This document shows, one piece after another, positions 15,756 to 23,533 of a stretch of DNA of 30,620 nt; the first letter of the stretch is position 1, and every line of letters begins with the position of its first letter. Under the pieces are notes generated by a model. It did not search any database. It worked only from the letters and a program-made list of their open reading frames with translations, and was not told where the DNA came from. The translations under genes were made by a program, and so were the position numbers. This stretch comes from JANYGM01 sp043764015 (GTDB lineage: Bacteria; Bacteroidota; Bacteroidia; Cytophagales; Thermonemataceae): assembly GCA_043764015.1 (NCBI GenBank), contig JAYUKY010000109.1, positions 1-30,620 on the forward strand. The letters are read 5' to 3'.

Positions 15756-17990
15756 ATGAAAAAAAAGTTACTGTTTGTTTTTTCTGTTTTCTTATCTATT
15801 TCTGCTTGTTTTGCACAAGAAATAGACAAATTGGGCGTTGATGACCTTGCCAAATCTGATATTGCCAACCAACAAACGGTGGTTTCTGCCAGCCGTTCTG
15901 CCAAGAAAATTGTTGATTTGCCCGTTACAATTTTTGTGATTACCAAAGAACAAATCCAACAAAATGCCTATACAACGCTTGTGGACGTGATGAAAGACAT
16001 TCCTGGTATCAAGGTTTCTAAGCCTGGAAGTGGCGTTGAGGGAGAACTTTTTTTGCTTCGTGGTTTGCGTGGCAATTATTACGTAAAAATTCTTATAAAT
16101 GGCGTTCCCATTAACCCTAGCGGAACACTTGGTATGCCTATTGGTGAGCAACTGCCTGTTTTGCAGGCGGAAAGAATAGAAGTAATTTATGGACCTGCGT
16201 CTGCGCTTTATGGGGCTGATGCCCTTGCAGGAGTTGTTAATATTATTACCAAAAATGGCGGAGAAAGTACCACAGCGCAAGCCAGCACAACCATTGGGCA
16301 ATATGGCTATTTGCATACTTCGTTTTTGGTGGGTGGCAGTTTTGATGTCAATAAAAGTAAGTCTAAGTCAATAGAATACAGTTTTTATGGTAATTCTTCT
16401 CAAAGACGTGACCAAAATATCAAGTATGATTTGGATAATATCTGGAATCCTACCAATTATAATCCTGATTTTAACGTAGGAATTCCTGGCTATACCCCTA
16501 ATTATCAAGGAACTAATACAAGTCCAATTTTAAAAGATATTCCACAAAAAGCCTATCTTATTGGTGCAAACATCAAATACAAGAGTTTTACGTTGGATAT
16601 AATGAAAATGTACCGCAAAGATCATAGTTCTTTGGGGCAAGACCCAGCATCTTACTTTTTTTATAACCCAGAAACCACTTGGGGCGAAAATATTACTCGT
16701 ATTGCAGGAATTTATAACAAAAAAATTGATAAACTTTCACTCACGACTAATCTCTCTTATTTGCGCTACCGCCTTGATAATCAGTCGGCTTTTGCGTTTA
16801 ATTTTCCTGGTGGCGTGGGTGGACGAGTGTTTAAATATATGGCTTCTGATGATTTGTTTTTTGAGCAAATAGCCGCCTACAAAGTCAGTCCAAAACTAGA
16901 AATTACGGCTGGACTTAATTTTCAATATTCTGGGAATATGCCCAAAACAGGTGATTTAGACGTTCCTTTTGACGAAAGTCTGTATCAACCTTTTAGTACA
17001 AATGTTGATTATTCTGTGCCTAATTTTGGCAAATTTGGTATCAATCCTGTTGTTTTTTCAAATATTGCGGGCTTTGTGCAAGGCTATTTTAATACTGAAA
17101 AATGGACTTTTATTGCAGGCTTACGCTATGATAAACAGTCTATTTTTGGAGATTCTTTTAATCCTAGACTTTCTGCTTTGTATAAATTAAATGAAAAATC
17201 TTCTTTGCGTGTTTCTGCAGGAAGTGCCTTTAAAGCACCTACAACGTATTATAGCTACAACGCCATTGCTATTCCTGATGCTGGTACACAAGTAAATTAT
17301 TTGAATATTCCAAATCCTTCTTTAAAAGCAGAAATTGCCCAAAACTACGAAATAGGCTACAGAAATGATATAAATGAACATATTTCTTTGGAAATAATAG
17401 CGTATTTTAATCAAGTGAAGGGCGTTATTGATTTGAAACAAGTTGATATTGATAAAAACAAATACCTCAATGCCTCTAATACACAAACAGGAATTTTTTT
17501 TAATGACCCCAATGCTGCAACCACGCTTTTTGGCACACAGTTGATACTAAGATTTAAGAATTTGGAGAAAAAAACAAATCTGAATATTGATTTTTACTTC
17601 TCCTACACGCAAGGGAGTGAGATTTTGACTGATTTGGAGAAAATCCCTTACTTTAAGGATATGCCACAAGTCATTGCACAACTTAATTTTAATTTGAAAG
17701 TTACTCCAAAATTATTTTTGAGTGTCAGGAATGTAGGCACAACAAGCTGGTATGCCCGTGATATACGTACAAAAGCAGGTTTTGAAGACCCAACAAACAA
17801 AATAAAAGGTTATTTTGTAACAGATTTTACGGGAAGTTACAAACTAAACCGTAATTTGCAGGCAAGACTAAAAGTAATGAATGTTTTTAATGTAGAATAT
17901 GGCGGAATAAGCCCCTACGGACAATCTGATATGATTTATAACCCACAACTAGGTAGAAATATACAAGGAGGGTTTAGTTTTGATTTTTAA
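15756..17990 (+). CDS. TonB-dependent outer-membrane receptor
   Basis: A 744-aa receptor for active uptake across the outer membrane using TonB energy. The signal peptide is about residues 1-20 (ending CFAQ). The plug domain runs from about 35 to 165: VVSASRSAKKIVDLPVTIFVIT, FLLRGLRGNYYVKILINGVP, and ERIEVIYGPASALYGADALAGVVNIITK are standard plug blocks. The 22-strand barrel follows (about 170-744), with WTFIAGLRYDKQS and FKAPTTYYSYN (the FRAP-like motif), ending in aromatic Phe as outer-membrane proteins do. It lacks the N-terminal carboxypeptidase-like domain of SusC-type receptors, and no SusD partner is present, so a siderophore, metal or vitamin substrate is more likely than a glycan; this is inference. 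The phosphatase gene follows after 13 bases, so the two are probably one transcript. Confidence 0.92.
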   Translation: MKKKLLFVFSVFLSISACFAQEIDKLGVDDLAKSDIANQQTVVSASRSAKKIVDLPVTIFVITKEQIQQNAYTTLVDVMKDIPGIKVSKPGSGVEGELFLLRGLRGNYYVKILINGVPINPSGTLGMPIGEQLPVLQAERIEVIYGPASALYGADALAGVVNIITKNGGESTTAQASTTIGQYGYLHTSFLVGGSFDVNKSKSKSIEYSFYGNSSQRRDQNIKYDLDNIWNPTNYNPDFNVGIPGYTPNYQGTNTSPILKDIPQKAYLIGANIKYKSFTLDIMKMYRKDHSSLGQDPASYFFYNPETTWGENITRIAGIYNKKIDKLSLTTNLSYLRYRLDNQSAFAFNFPGGVGGRVFKYMASDDLFFEQIAAYKVSPKLEITAGLNFQYSGNMPKTGDLDVPFDESLYQPFSTNVDYSVPNFGKFGINPVVFSNIAGFVQGYFNTEKWTFIAGLRYDKQSIFGDSFNPRLSALYKLNEKSSLRVSAGSAFKAPTTYYSYNAIAIPDAGTQVNYLNIPNPSLKAEIAQNYEIGYRNDINEHISLEIIAYFNQVKGVIDLKQVDIDKNKYLNASNTQTGIFFNDPNAATTLFGTQLILRFKNLEKKTNLNIDFYFSYTQGSEILTDLEKIPYFKDMPQVIAQLNFNLKVTPKLFLSVRNVGTTSWYARDIRTKAGFEDPTNKIKGYFVTDFTGSYKLNRNLQARLKVMNVFNVEYGGISPYGQSDMIYNPQLGRNIQGGFSFDF

Positions 17991-18003
17991 GATTTTTATA
18001 AAT

Positions 18004-20649
18004 ATGAAACAAAAAAAATACATTTGTATATTTTTCTTATTTTGTCTATTTTCTTTTGGGTTGATGCCTAAAAGTATAATACAATGCGTGGCACAAACGT
18101 CTGTAGATGAGTTGATTACAAATGCTAGGCAAAATAAAGCTAATGGGCAATTTACGTCTGCCTTTAAATATTATTATCAAGCTGATGCCATTTTGTCAAA
18201 AGATAAAAATAATACAGAAAAATTGCTTAAAAATAACATAGAAATTGGGGATTTATGTGTTGATTGGAAGGTTTACGACAAAGCTATTCAGTATTACGAC
18301 AAAGCGCAAAAAATCAATGCCAGCAATAATTTTTCTCAAAAAAATCAAACTGAAGAGATTTTACTAGAAAATCTTGTCAAATCTTACGAAAAACTACAAA
18401 AATATCCACAAGCAACAGAAAATTATGAAAAACTGCTTCCATTGCGCAAAGGAACGCCTACAGAAGCAGAAGTTTTGAAAAATCTCGCTAATAACTATAA
18501 TCAACAAGGTTTTTATGACAAAGGACTTGCCCGCAATTTGGAGATTTTAGCTATTCATCAAAATCAAAACAACGAAAAAGCACAAGCAATTGCCTACAAC
18601 AACATTGGGTTTAGTTACAAGCAACTCAAAAATTATCCAAAATCAATAGAAAATTTTAAGAAAGCAAGTGATATTCAAAACAAATTAGGACTTCAAAATA
18701 CGCCCGAACATAGGGTTGTACTCACTAATTTGGCTATTTTGTCGCAAAATCAGCAAGATTTTAAATCAGCAAAAAAATACCTTTTTGAAGTGGAAAATCT
18801 CCTTAAAAATACCTCTGATAAAGCCAACAAATCAGAACTTGCGGACATCTATAACCTTATTGGCACAACTTATTTCTACACAAATGAACAAGAAAACGCC
18901 ATAAAATACTCTAATTTAGCCATAAATACAGGAAAAGAAGCTAAAAATAATGAAGCACAAAAAGGCGCACATAACACACTCTCGCAGGTGCATAGCGTAC
19001 TTGGGCAATACAAAGCCGCCTTAGAAGACCATATTCTCTATAAAAGTATTTCTGATAGCATTTTACAAGAGAAAATTCTGCTTAAAGAAGATATTTTGCG
19101 CCGCCGTAGCCTTTCAGAAGATACTGAAAATGAACTTAAATTGTTGGGCGTGGAGAAGGAAATCAGAGATTTAGACCTTAAAAATGTTACGCTCCAAGCA
19201 GAAAAAAAAGAACAAGAATATAAGATTGAAAAGCAAGAAAAAGCTAATCAGATTTATGAATTGGAGCAAAAACAGCTCAAAGATGAGGCTCGCACGAGTA
19301 GTCTTTTATTGGAAAAACAGAAAAATGAAACTATTTTGCAAACGCAAGCCTTAGCACTTGCCACACAAGAAAACCAACTTAAAGAAGCGGAACTGAAAAA
19401 CGCTGAAATAACACGTCAGGCGCAAGAAAATGAAACAAAAAAACGTGAGGAAATTTTATTAAAAGATAAAAAATTACAAGAACAAGAATTTATCCACGAA
19501 AAACAGGCAAAAGAAAGCCAAAGAAACACCTTTGGGCTTATTGGATTAACTATTTTAGGACTTCTGTTTGCAATGATTTGGGTTTATTTTCAGAAGCGAA
19601 AAGATAATATTAAACTTGAAAATCAACAAATTATTATCTTAGAAAAAAATAAAGTTTTAGATGAACAAAAATATCAGATTTTAGAGAAAAATGATGAATT
19701 AAACGCCACAAATGAAGAGCTTATCTCTACTTTGGACACTGTAAATGAACAACAAATAGCGTTACAAGGACAACAATTAGAGATTTTAGAGAAAAATGAT
19801 GAATTAAACGCCACAAATGAAGAACTTATCTCAACTTTGGATACTGTAAGCATTCAAAGAGCAGAATTAGAAGAACAAAATCATAGCATTGTGGCAAGTA
19901 TAAACTACGCACAACGCATACAAAACGCTATTTTACCCTCAAAAGTAAATATGAATGCTTTTGGTGTGGAAAATTTTGTGTTTTTTAAACCTCGTGATAT
20001 TGTGAGTGGTGATTTTTACTGGTTTCATCAAATAGACGAAAATAGGGCTATTTTTGCCGCTATGGACTGTACAGGTCACGGTGTTCCTGGAGCGTTTACG
20101 AGTATGATTGGTTATAGCACTTTTAATAAAGTGGTCATTGAAGAGAATACGCATTCCCCTGAAATTATCCTTAAAAAATTGGATATTTATATGTCAAAAG
20201 CCCTAGACAACGGTGATAATAAGGTTATGGACGGTATGGACGGAAGTATTATTTTGATAGATAAACAGAAAAAAGAACTTTATTGTGCGGGTGCTATGAA
20301 TAAAATTTATTATATTCAGAATAATGAATTTAAGGAAATTGAAGTAAATAAGCACCACATAGCAGGTATGGTTGATGCTGACGAACAGAAAATCTTTACG
20401 CTTACGACCGTTCCGCTCACAACAGACACAACTATTTTTATGGCTTCTGATGGTTACCAAGACCAATTTGGCGGAGAAAAAAGCAAAAAATTTATGACTA
20501 AAAATCTTAAAGCTTTGCTTTTTGAAAATTATCAAAAACCAATGGACGAACAGAAAAATATCCTTGATACAACCATAACCGACTGGATAACTCGTAAAGA
20601 CGAACAAACTGATGATATGCTCGTAATGGGTTTGAAAATTGCTTTGTAG
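18004..20649 (+). CDS. TPR-containing, membrane-anchored SpoIIE/PP2C-type serine phosphatase
   Basis: An 881-aa signalling protein from ATG 18004; an in-frame ATG at 17980 overlaps the receptor gene and adds eight residues before the signal. A hydrophobic leader (about 1-32) suggests export of the N-terminal part. About eight TPR-like repeats follow (35-360, such as GFYDKGLARNLEILAIHQNQ), then coiled coil (about 370-500) and one membrane segment near 511-530. A cytoplasmic coiled coil comes next (535-635), then a PP2C/SpoIIE domain (about 640-881) with the acidic metal-binding motifs IVSGDFYWF, AMDCTGHGVPGAF, MASDGYQDQFGG and DEQTDDMLVMGL. The architecture fits Bacteroidota sensors that dephosphorylate partner-switching (anti-sigma antagonist type) proteins. 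No kinase or STAS partner is in view. Two copies of a 35-residue unit near 559-628 are noted separately. Confidence 0.9.
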   Translation: MKQKKYICIFFLFCLFSFGLMPKSIIQCVAQTSVDELITNARQNKANGQFTSAFKYYYQADAILSKDKNNTEKLLKNNIEIGDLCVDWKVYDKAIQYYDKAQKINASNNFSQKNQTEEILLENLVKSYEKLQKYPQATENYEKLLPLRKGTPTEAEVLKNLANNYNQQGFYDKGLARNLEILAIHQNQNNEKAQAIAYNNIGFSYKQLKNYPKSIENFKKASDIQNKLGLQNTPEHRVVLTNLAILSQNQQDFKSAKKYLFEVENLLKNTSDKANKSELADIYNLIGTTYFYTNEQENAIKYSNLAINTGKEAKNNEAQKGAHNTLSQVHSVLGQYKAALEDHILYKSISDSILQEKILLKEDILRRRSLSEDTENELKLLGVEKEIRDLDLKNVTLQAEKKEQEYKIEKQEKANQIYELEQKQLKDEARTSSLLLEKQKNETILQTQALALATQENQLKEAELKNAEITRQAQENETKKREEILLKDKKLQEQEFIHEKQAKESQRNTFGLIGLTILGLLFAMIWVYFQKRKDNIKLENQQIIILEKNKVLDEQKYQILEKNDELNATNEELISTLDTVNEQQIALQGQQLEILEKNDELNATNEELISTLDTVSIQRAELEEQNHSIVASINYAQRIQNAILPSKVNMNAFGVENFVFFKPRDIVSGDFYWFHQIDENRAIFAAMDCTGHGVPGAFTSMIGYSTFNKVVIEENTHSPEIILKKLDIYMSKALDNGDNKVMDGMDGSIILIDKQKKELYCAGAMNKIYYIQNNEFKEIEVNKHHIAGMVDADEQKIFTLTTVPLTTDTTIFMASDGYQDQFGGEKSKKFMTKNLKALLFENYQKPMDEQKNILDTTITDWITRKDEQTDDMLVMGLKIAL
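19674..19883 (+). repeat. 105-bp tandem duplication inside the phosphatase gene
   Basis: Two units with a period of 105 bases start at 19674 and 19779. The first about 68 bases of each are almost identical: ILEKNDELNATNEELISTL is encoded twice with only three mismatches, all synonymous (GAG/GAA, TCT/TCA, GAC/GAT). The last third of each unit has diverged. The repeat extends the coiled coil between the membrane segment and the PP2C domain by 35 residues. Confidence 0.8.
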
Positions 20650-20654
20650 CTTTT

Positions 20655-20709
20655 TTAACACTAAGAACACACAGAAAAGCACAAGTAAGCACTAAGAAAT
20701 ACAAAGAGA
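20655..20709. repeat. Dispersed AACACTAAG/CACTAAGAAATACAAAG repeat
   Basis: TTAACACTAAG and AGCACTAAGAAATACAAAG are close copies of parts of the block at 13468-13523. It lies directly after the phosphatase stop codon, in the 142-base gap before the transporter gene. Non-coding; role unknown. Confidence 0.45.
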
Positions 20710-20791
20710 AAATACAAAGAATACCCAAAAATATTTTTTAAGCTAAAAAATTAAATTACATAACATCAATTCTTAATTTATAATTAAAAAA

Positions 20792-22069
20792 ATGACTGAA
20801 ACCTCTTCTAAAAAAGTATATTTAACCGTAATGGTAGCTGCCTTGGGCTATTTTGTTGATATTTATGATTTATTATTGTTTTTGGTAATAGGAAAACAAA
20901 GTTTGTTAGATTTGGGCGTGCAAGAGGCAAACCTCAACAATACTAAAATTGATATTTTGAATATCCAAATGATAGGACTTCTTATTGGAGGGCTATTTTG
21001 GGGTGTTTTAGCGGATAAAAAAGGGCGACTTTCTGTGCTTTTTGGCTCAATTATTATGTATTCTTTGGCAAATTTGCTTAATGGATTTATAAATACCGTA
21101 GAACAATACAAAATCTTGCGTTTTATTGCTGGCGTGGGGCTTGCAGGTGAGCTGGGCGCAGGTATTACGCTTGTAAATGAGGTAATGACTAAAGAAAAAC
21201 GTGGTTATGGCGTTACTATTGTGGCATCTGTGGGGCTTTTAGGCGCAGTAATGGCATCTTTGGTGGGTGAGCAATTAGGTTGGCGGACTGCTTTTTTTGT
21301 AGGTGGCGGAATGGGGCTTGCCTTGTTACTTTTGCGTGTAGGCGTGTCAGAATCAGGGCTTTTTGACAAAGCAAAACAAAAATCTCAAATTGGTTTTATT
21401 CAAAGGGACAAAGATGAAAAAACGGTTGTAATAGCTCCAAAAGTGCAAATGGGCAACTTTTTTATGCTTTTTACTGACTTGAATAGATTTAAAACTTACT
21501 TTTTTTGCATTTTAGGTACTATTCCTGTGTGGTTTGTGATTGGTCTTCTTATTCATTTGTGCGAAAGTTTTGGTAAAACCTTAAATATGAAAGAGTTGCC
21601 TACTTCTGGGCGTGCCATTATGTTTTGCTATTTGGGGCTTTCTATTGGAGATATGATAAGTGGCATTTTGAGCCAACAAATGAAGTCTAGAAAAGCCGTA
21701 CAATATATTTTTATTATCATTTCTGCACTTTTAAGCGGTATTTATTTGTTTGCAGAAGGCATTTCTTTGACTAATTTTTATATTCTTTGCTTCTTTTTGG
21801 GACTTTTTTCTGGTTATTGGGTGATTTCTGTCACGTCTGCATCAGAGCAATTTGGCACTAATTTGCGTGCAACAGTAACAACAAGTGTACCTAATTTTGT
21901 GCGTGGTTCGTTATTCTTTATGACAATGTTTTACAAATCTCTGCTGGAAAACTTTGGTCAGATAAATAGTGCTTTGATTGTGGGTGGAGTAGTTTTTGTA
22001 GTGGCTTTGTTCTCTGTTTCTCAACTAAAAGAAACGTATGGAAAAGATTTGAATTTTAATGAAGAATAG
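20792..22069 (+). CDS. Major facilitator superfamily transporter
   Basis: A 425-aa integral membrane protein with about 12 hydrophobic segments. The motif-A-like loop GLFWGVLADKKGRLSVLFG (about residues 67-85) and the RFIAGVGLAGELGAGITLVNE segment (about 108-128) are typical of the MFS sugar/organic-acid porter branch, proton-coupled transporters in the inner membrane. A long cytoplasmic loop with Lys/Asp-rich sequence (FIQRDKDEKTVVIAPK) separates the two halves. The N-terminal YFVDIYDLLLF (first helix with acidic residues) resembles the MHS/shikimate type. Substrate cannot be told from sequence. Neighbours do not suggest one. It ends 30 bases before the MITE. Confidence 0.9.
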   Translation: MTETSSKKVYLTVMVAALGYFVDIYDLLLFLVIGKQSLLDLGVQEANLNNTKIDILNIQMIGLLIGGLFWGVLADKKGRLSVLFGSIIMYSLANLLNGFINTVEQYKILRFIAGVGLAGELGAGITLVNEVMTKEKRGYGVTIVASVGLLGAVMASLVGEQLGWRTAFFVGGGMGLALLLLRVGVSESGLFDKAKQKSQIGFIQRDKDEKTVVIAPKVQMGNFFMLFTDLNRFKTYFFCILGTIPVWFVIGLLIHLCESFGKTLNMKELPTSGRAIMFCYLGLSIGDMISGILSQQMKSRKAVQYIFIIISALLSGIYLFAEGISLTNFYILCFFLGLFSGYWVISVTSASEQFGTNLRATVTTSVPNFVRGSLFFMTMFYKSLLENFGQINSALIVGGVVFVVALFSVSQLKETYGKDLNFNEE

Positions 22070-22093
22070 GTTTTTGAGGTGATGAAAATACAA

Positions 22094-22269
22094 TTTAATG
22101 TTATTGTAAAAGTTTCGTTGCAAAAATGTATTTATCAACATAGGAACACGCCGTGGCATGTTCTGAATCTAGCGAAATCTCTGCAAATAGGAACATTACC
22201 CAGTGTAGGAACACGCCAAGGCGTGTTCCTACACAAAATTTGCAACGGAACTTTTACAGTAACATTTAA
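22094..22269. mobile_element. MITE with near-perfect 26-bp inverted ends and TTTAA target duplication, member 2
   Basis: Ends 22099-22124 and 22239-22264 are inverted repeats matching at 24 of 26 positions (core TGTAAAAGTTCCGTTGCAA). TTTAA flanks the element on both sides (22094-22098 and 22265-22269), as a target duplication should. The 166-base body has no credible gene. Inside are two related palindromes: a perfect one (22203-22234, 15-bp arms, AA loop, arm core GGAACACGCC) and a weaker one with the same core at 22141-22164. The ends match the element at 4715-4850. No transposase with these ends is in the window. It separates the MFS gene from the next gene. Confidence 0.75.
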
Positions 22270-22293
22270 TTTTATCAAAAAACTAATAAAAAT

Positions 22294-23514
22294 ATGGCAA
22301 ATATCAGAAAAAATCTCTTTCTAATGCTGTTTGTAGCATTTTCCTCAATGCTGTCTAAAGCCTTTGGACAGCAAGAAAATCCCTATTTATCTTCAAAGGA
22401 AATTCAAATTATAGTAGATAATGAAACTGTTGCTTGGAAACTTCAAAATTACGCAATTTCATTTTCCAAAATAAGTAATTATAAGGCAACAATGATAACG
22501 CAAGCCCTTTTTATTCAACGAAATAAAGCAAATAGAAATGTGCCAGATAAACCAAAAGCAGATAGCATCTTATTTCATTCATTTAAGAGAAAAAATGCAC
22601 TTGATGTTATTTTGAAAACATCAGAAAAATACAAAGTTGTGATTACGAATGAAGCACATTATCAACCTCAAAATAGGGTTTTTACAACACTTTTGTTAGA
22701 AAAAATGTATAAAAAAGGGTTTCGTTATTTATGTGCAGAAGACTTTTCTTATGCTGATACTTTACTTAATATGAGAAAATATCCTATCCAAAAAAGCGGG
22801 TATTACATAAATGAGCCACAATATGGCAATTTGGCGAGAGAAGCCCTAAAAATTGGTTATACGCTTGTACCTTACGAACACAGAAAAAATGATGCAGACA
22901 TCAAAGACCCAATGGAAAGGCAGTTTGTAAGAGAAAGAGGGCAAGCTGAAAATATTGCTCAAATCTTCAAAAAAGATGCTAATGCAAAGGTGCTTGTACA
23001 TTGTGGATATGGGCATTTAAACGAAAATGAAGTTGCTGGAAATGGTTTTATGGGCTATTACCTAAAAGTAAAATTTGATATTGACCCATTCACAATAGAC
23101 CAAGTAAATCAGTTAGAAGAAGAAAATACACCTTATTATAATTGGGCAAATGTTTCAGAACCAAGTATTTATGCGAATAACAACATATTTTTTAATAATT
23201 TAGAGAAAGGTCGTAAAGTTGATGCTATTGTATTTTTTCCGAAAGCAAAATATATCAATAACAGACCTGATTGGCTTGTTTGGGATAAAAAAAGAAAATA
23301 TTTTTTTCCGAAACTAGACAATAAACTAGCTTTTCCTTTGATGCTTTTTGTTTATCACGAAGGAGAAGATGCTTCTGTCGCAATTCCTACTGATATTATT
23401 GAAGTGAACAACTTAACTGACAAAATTGCATTAGTTTTACAAAAAGGTAAATACAATTTACAAATAAAAGATGTACAAGGAAATATTGCAACACAAAAAA
23501 TAACAGTAAAATAA
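22294..23514 (+). CDS. Exported protein of the EreA/ChaN/TIKI-like superfamily, unknown function
   Basis: A 406-aa protein with a signal peptide (about 1-25, ending AFGQ). The middle resembles the EreA/ChaN/TIKI/TraB superfamily of metal-dependent hydrolase-like proteins. NEAHYQPQNR (residues 119-128; Glu-120, His-122) fits the N-terminal GExH-type motif. RYLCAEDF at 144-151 and PYEHR at 193-197 fit inner active-site strands. RERGQAENIAQIF fits the Arg-containing helix, and VHCGYGHLNE (His-236, His-241) fits the C-terminal His motif. The last 100 residues look like a separate beta domain (KGKYNLQIKDVQGNIATQKITVK). The assignment rests on motif pattern only; substrate is unknown. The next gene starts 19 bases after the stop and the SDR gene follows equally closely, suggesting a three-gene transcript. 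Confidence 0.65.
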   Translation: MANIRKNLFLMLFVAFSSMLSKAFGQQENPYLSSKEIQIIVDNETVAWKLQNYAISFSKISNYKATMITQALFIQRNKANRNVPDKPKADSILFHSFKRKNALDVILKTSEKYKVVITNEAHYQPQNRVFTTLLLEKMYKKGFRYLCAEDFSYADTLLNMRKYPIQKSGYYINEPQYGNLAREALKIGYTLVPYEHRKNDADIKDPMERQFVRERGQAENIAQIFKKDANAKVLVHCGYGHLNENEVAGNGFMGYYLKVKFDIDPFTIDQVNQLEEENTPYYNWANVSEPSIYANNNIFFNNLEKGRKVDAIVFFPKAKYINNRPDWLVWDKKRKYFFPKLDNKLAFPLMLFVYHEGEDASVAIPTDIIEVNNLTDKIALVLQKGKYNLQIKDVQGNIATQKITVK

Positions 23515-23533
23515 ACCAAAAACCACCAAAAAA

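Noticed and set aside
22079..22324. An 81-aa open frame across the MITE
   Set aside because: It is made from the element's inverted ends and palindromes, has no protein-like composition and runs into the next gene's start in another frame.
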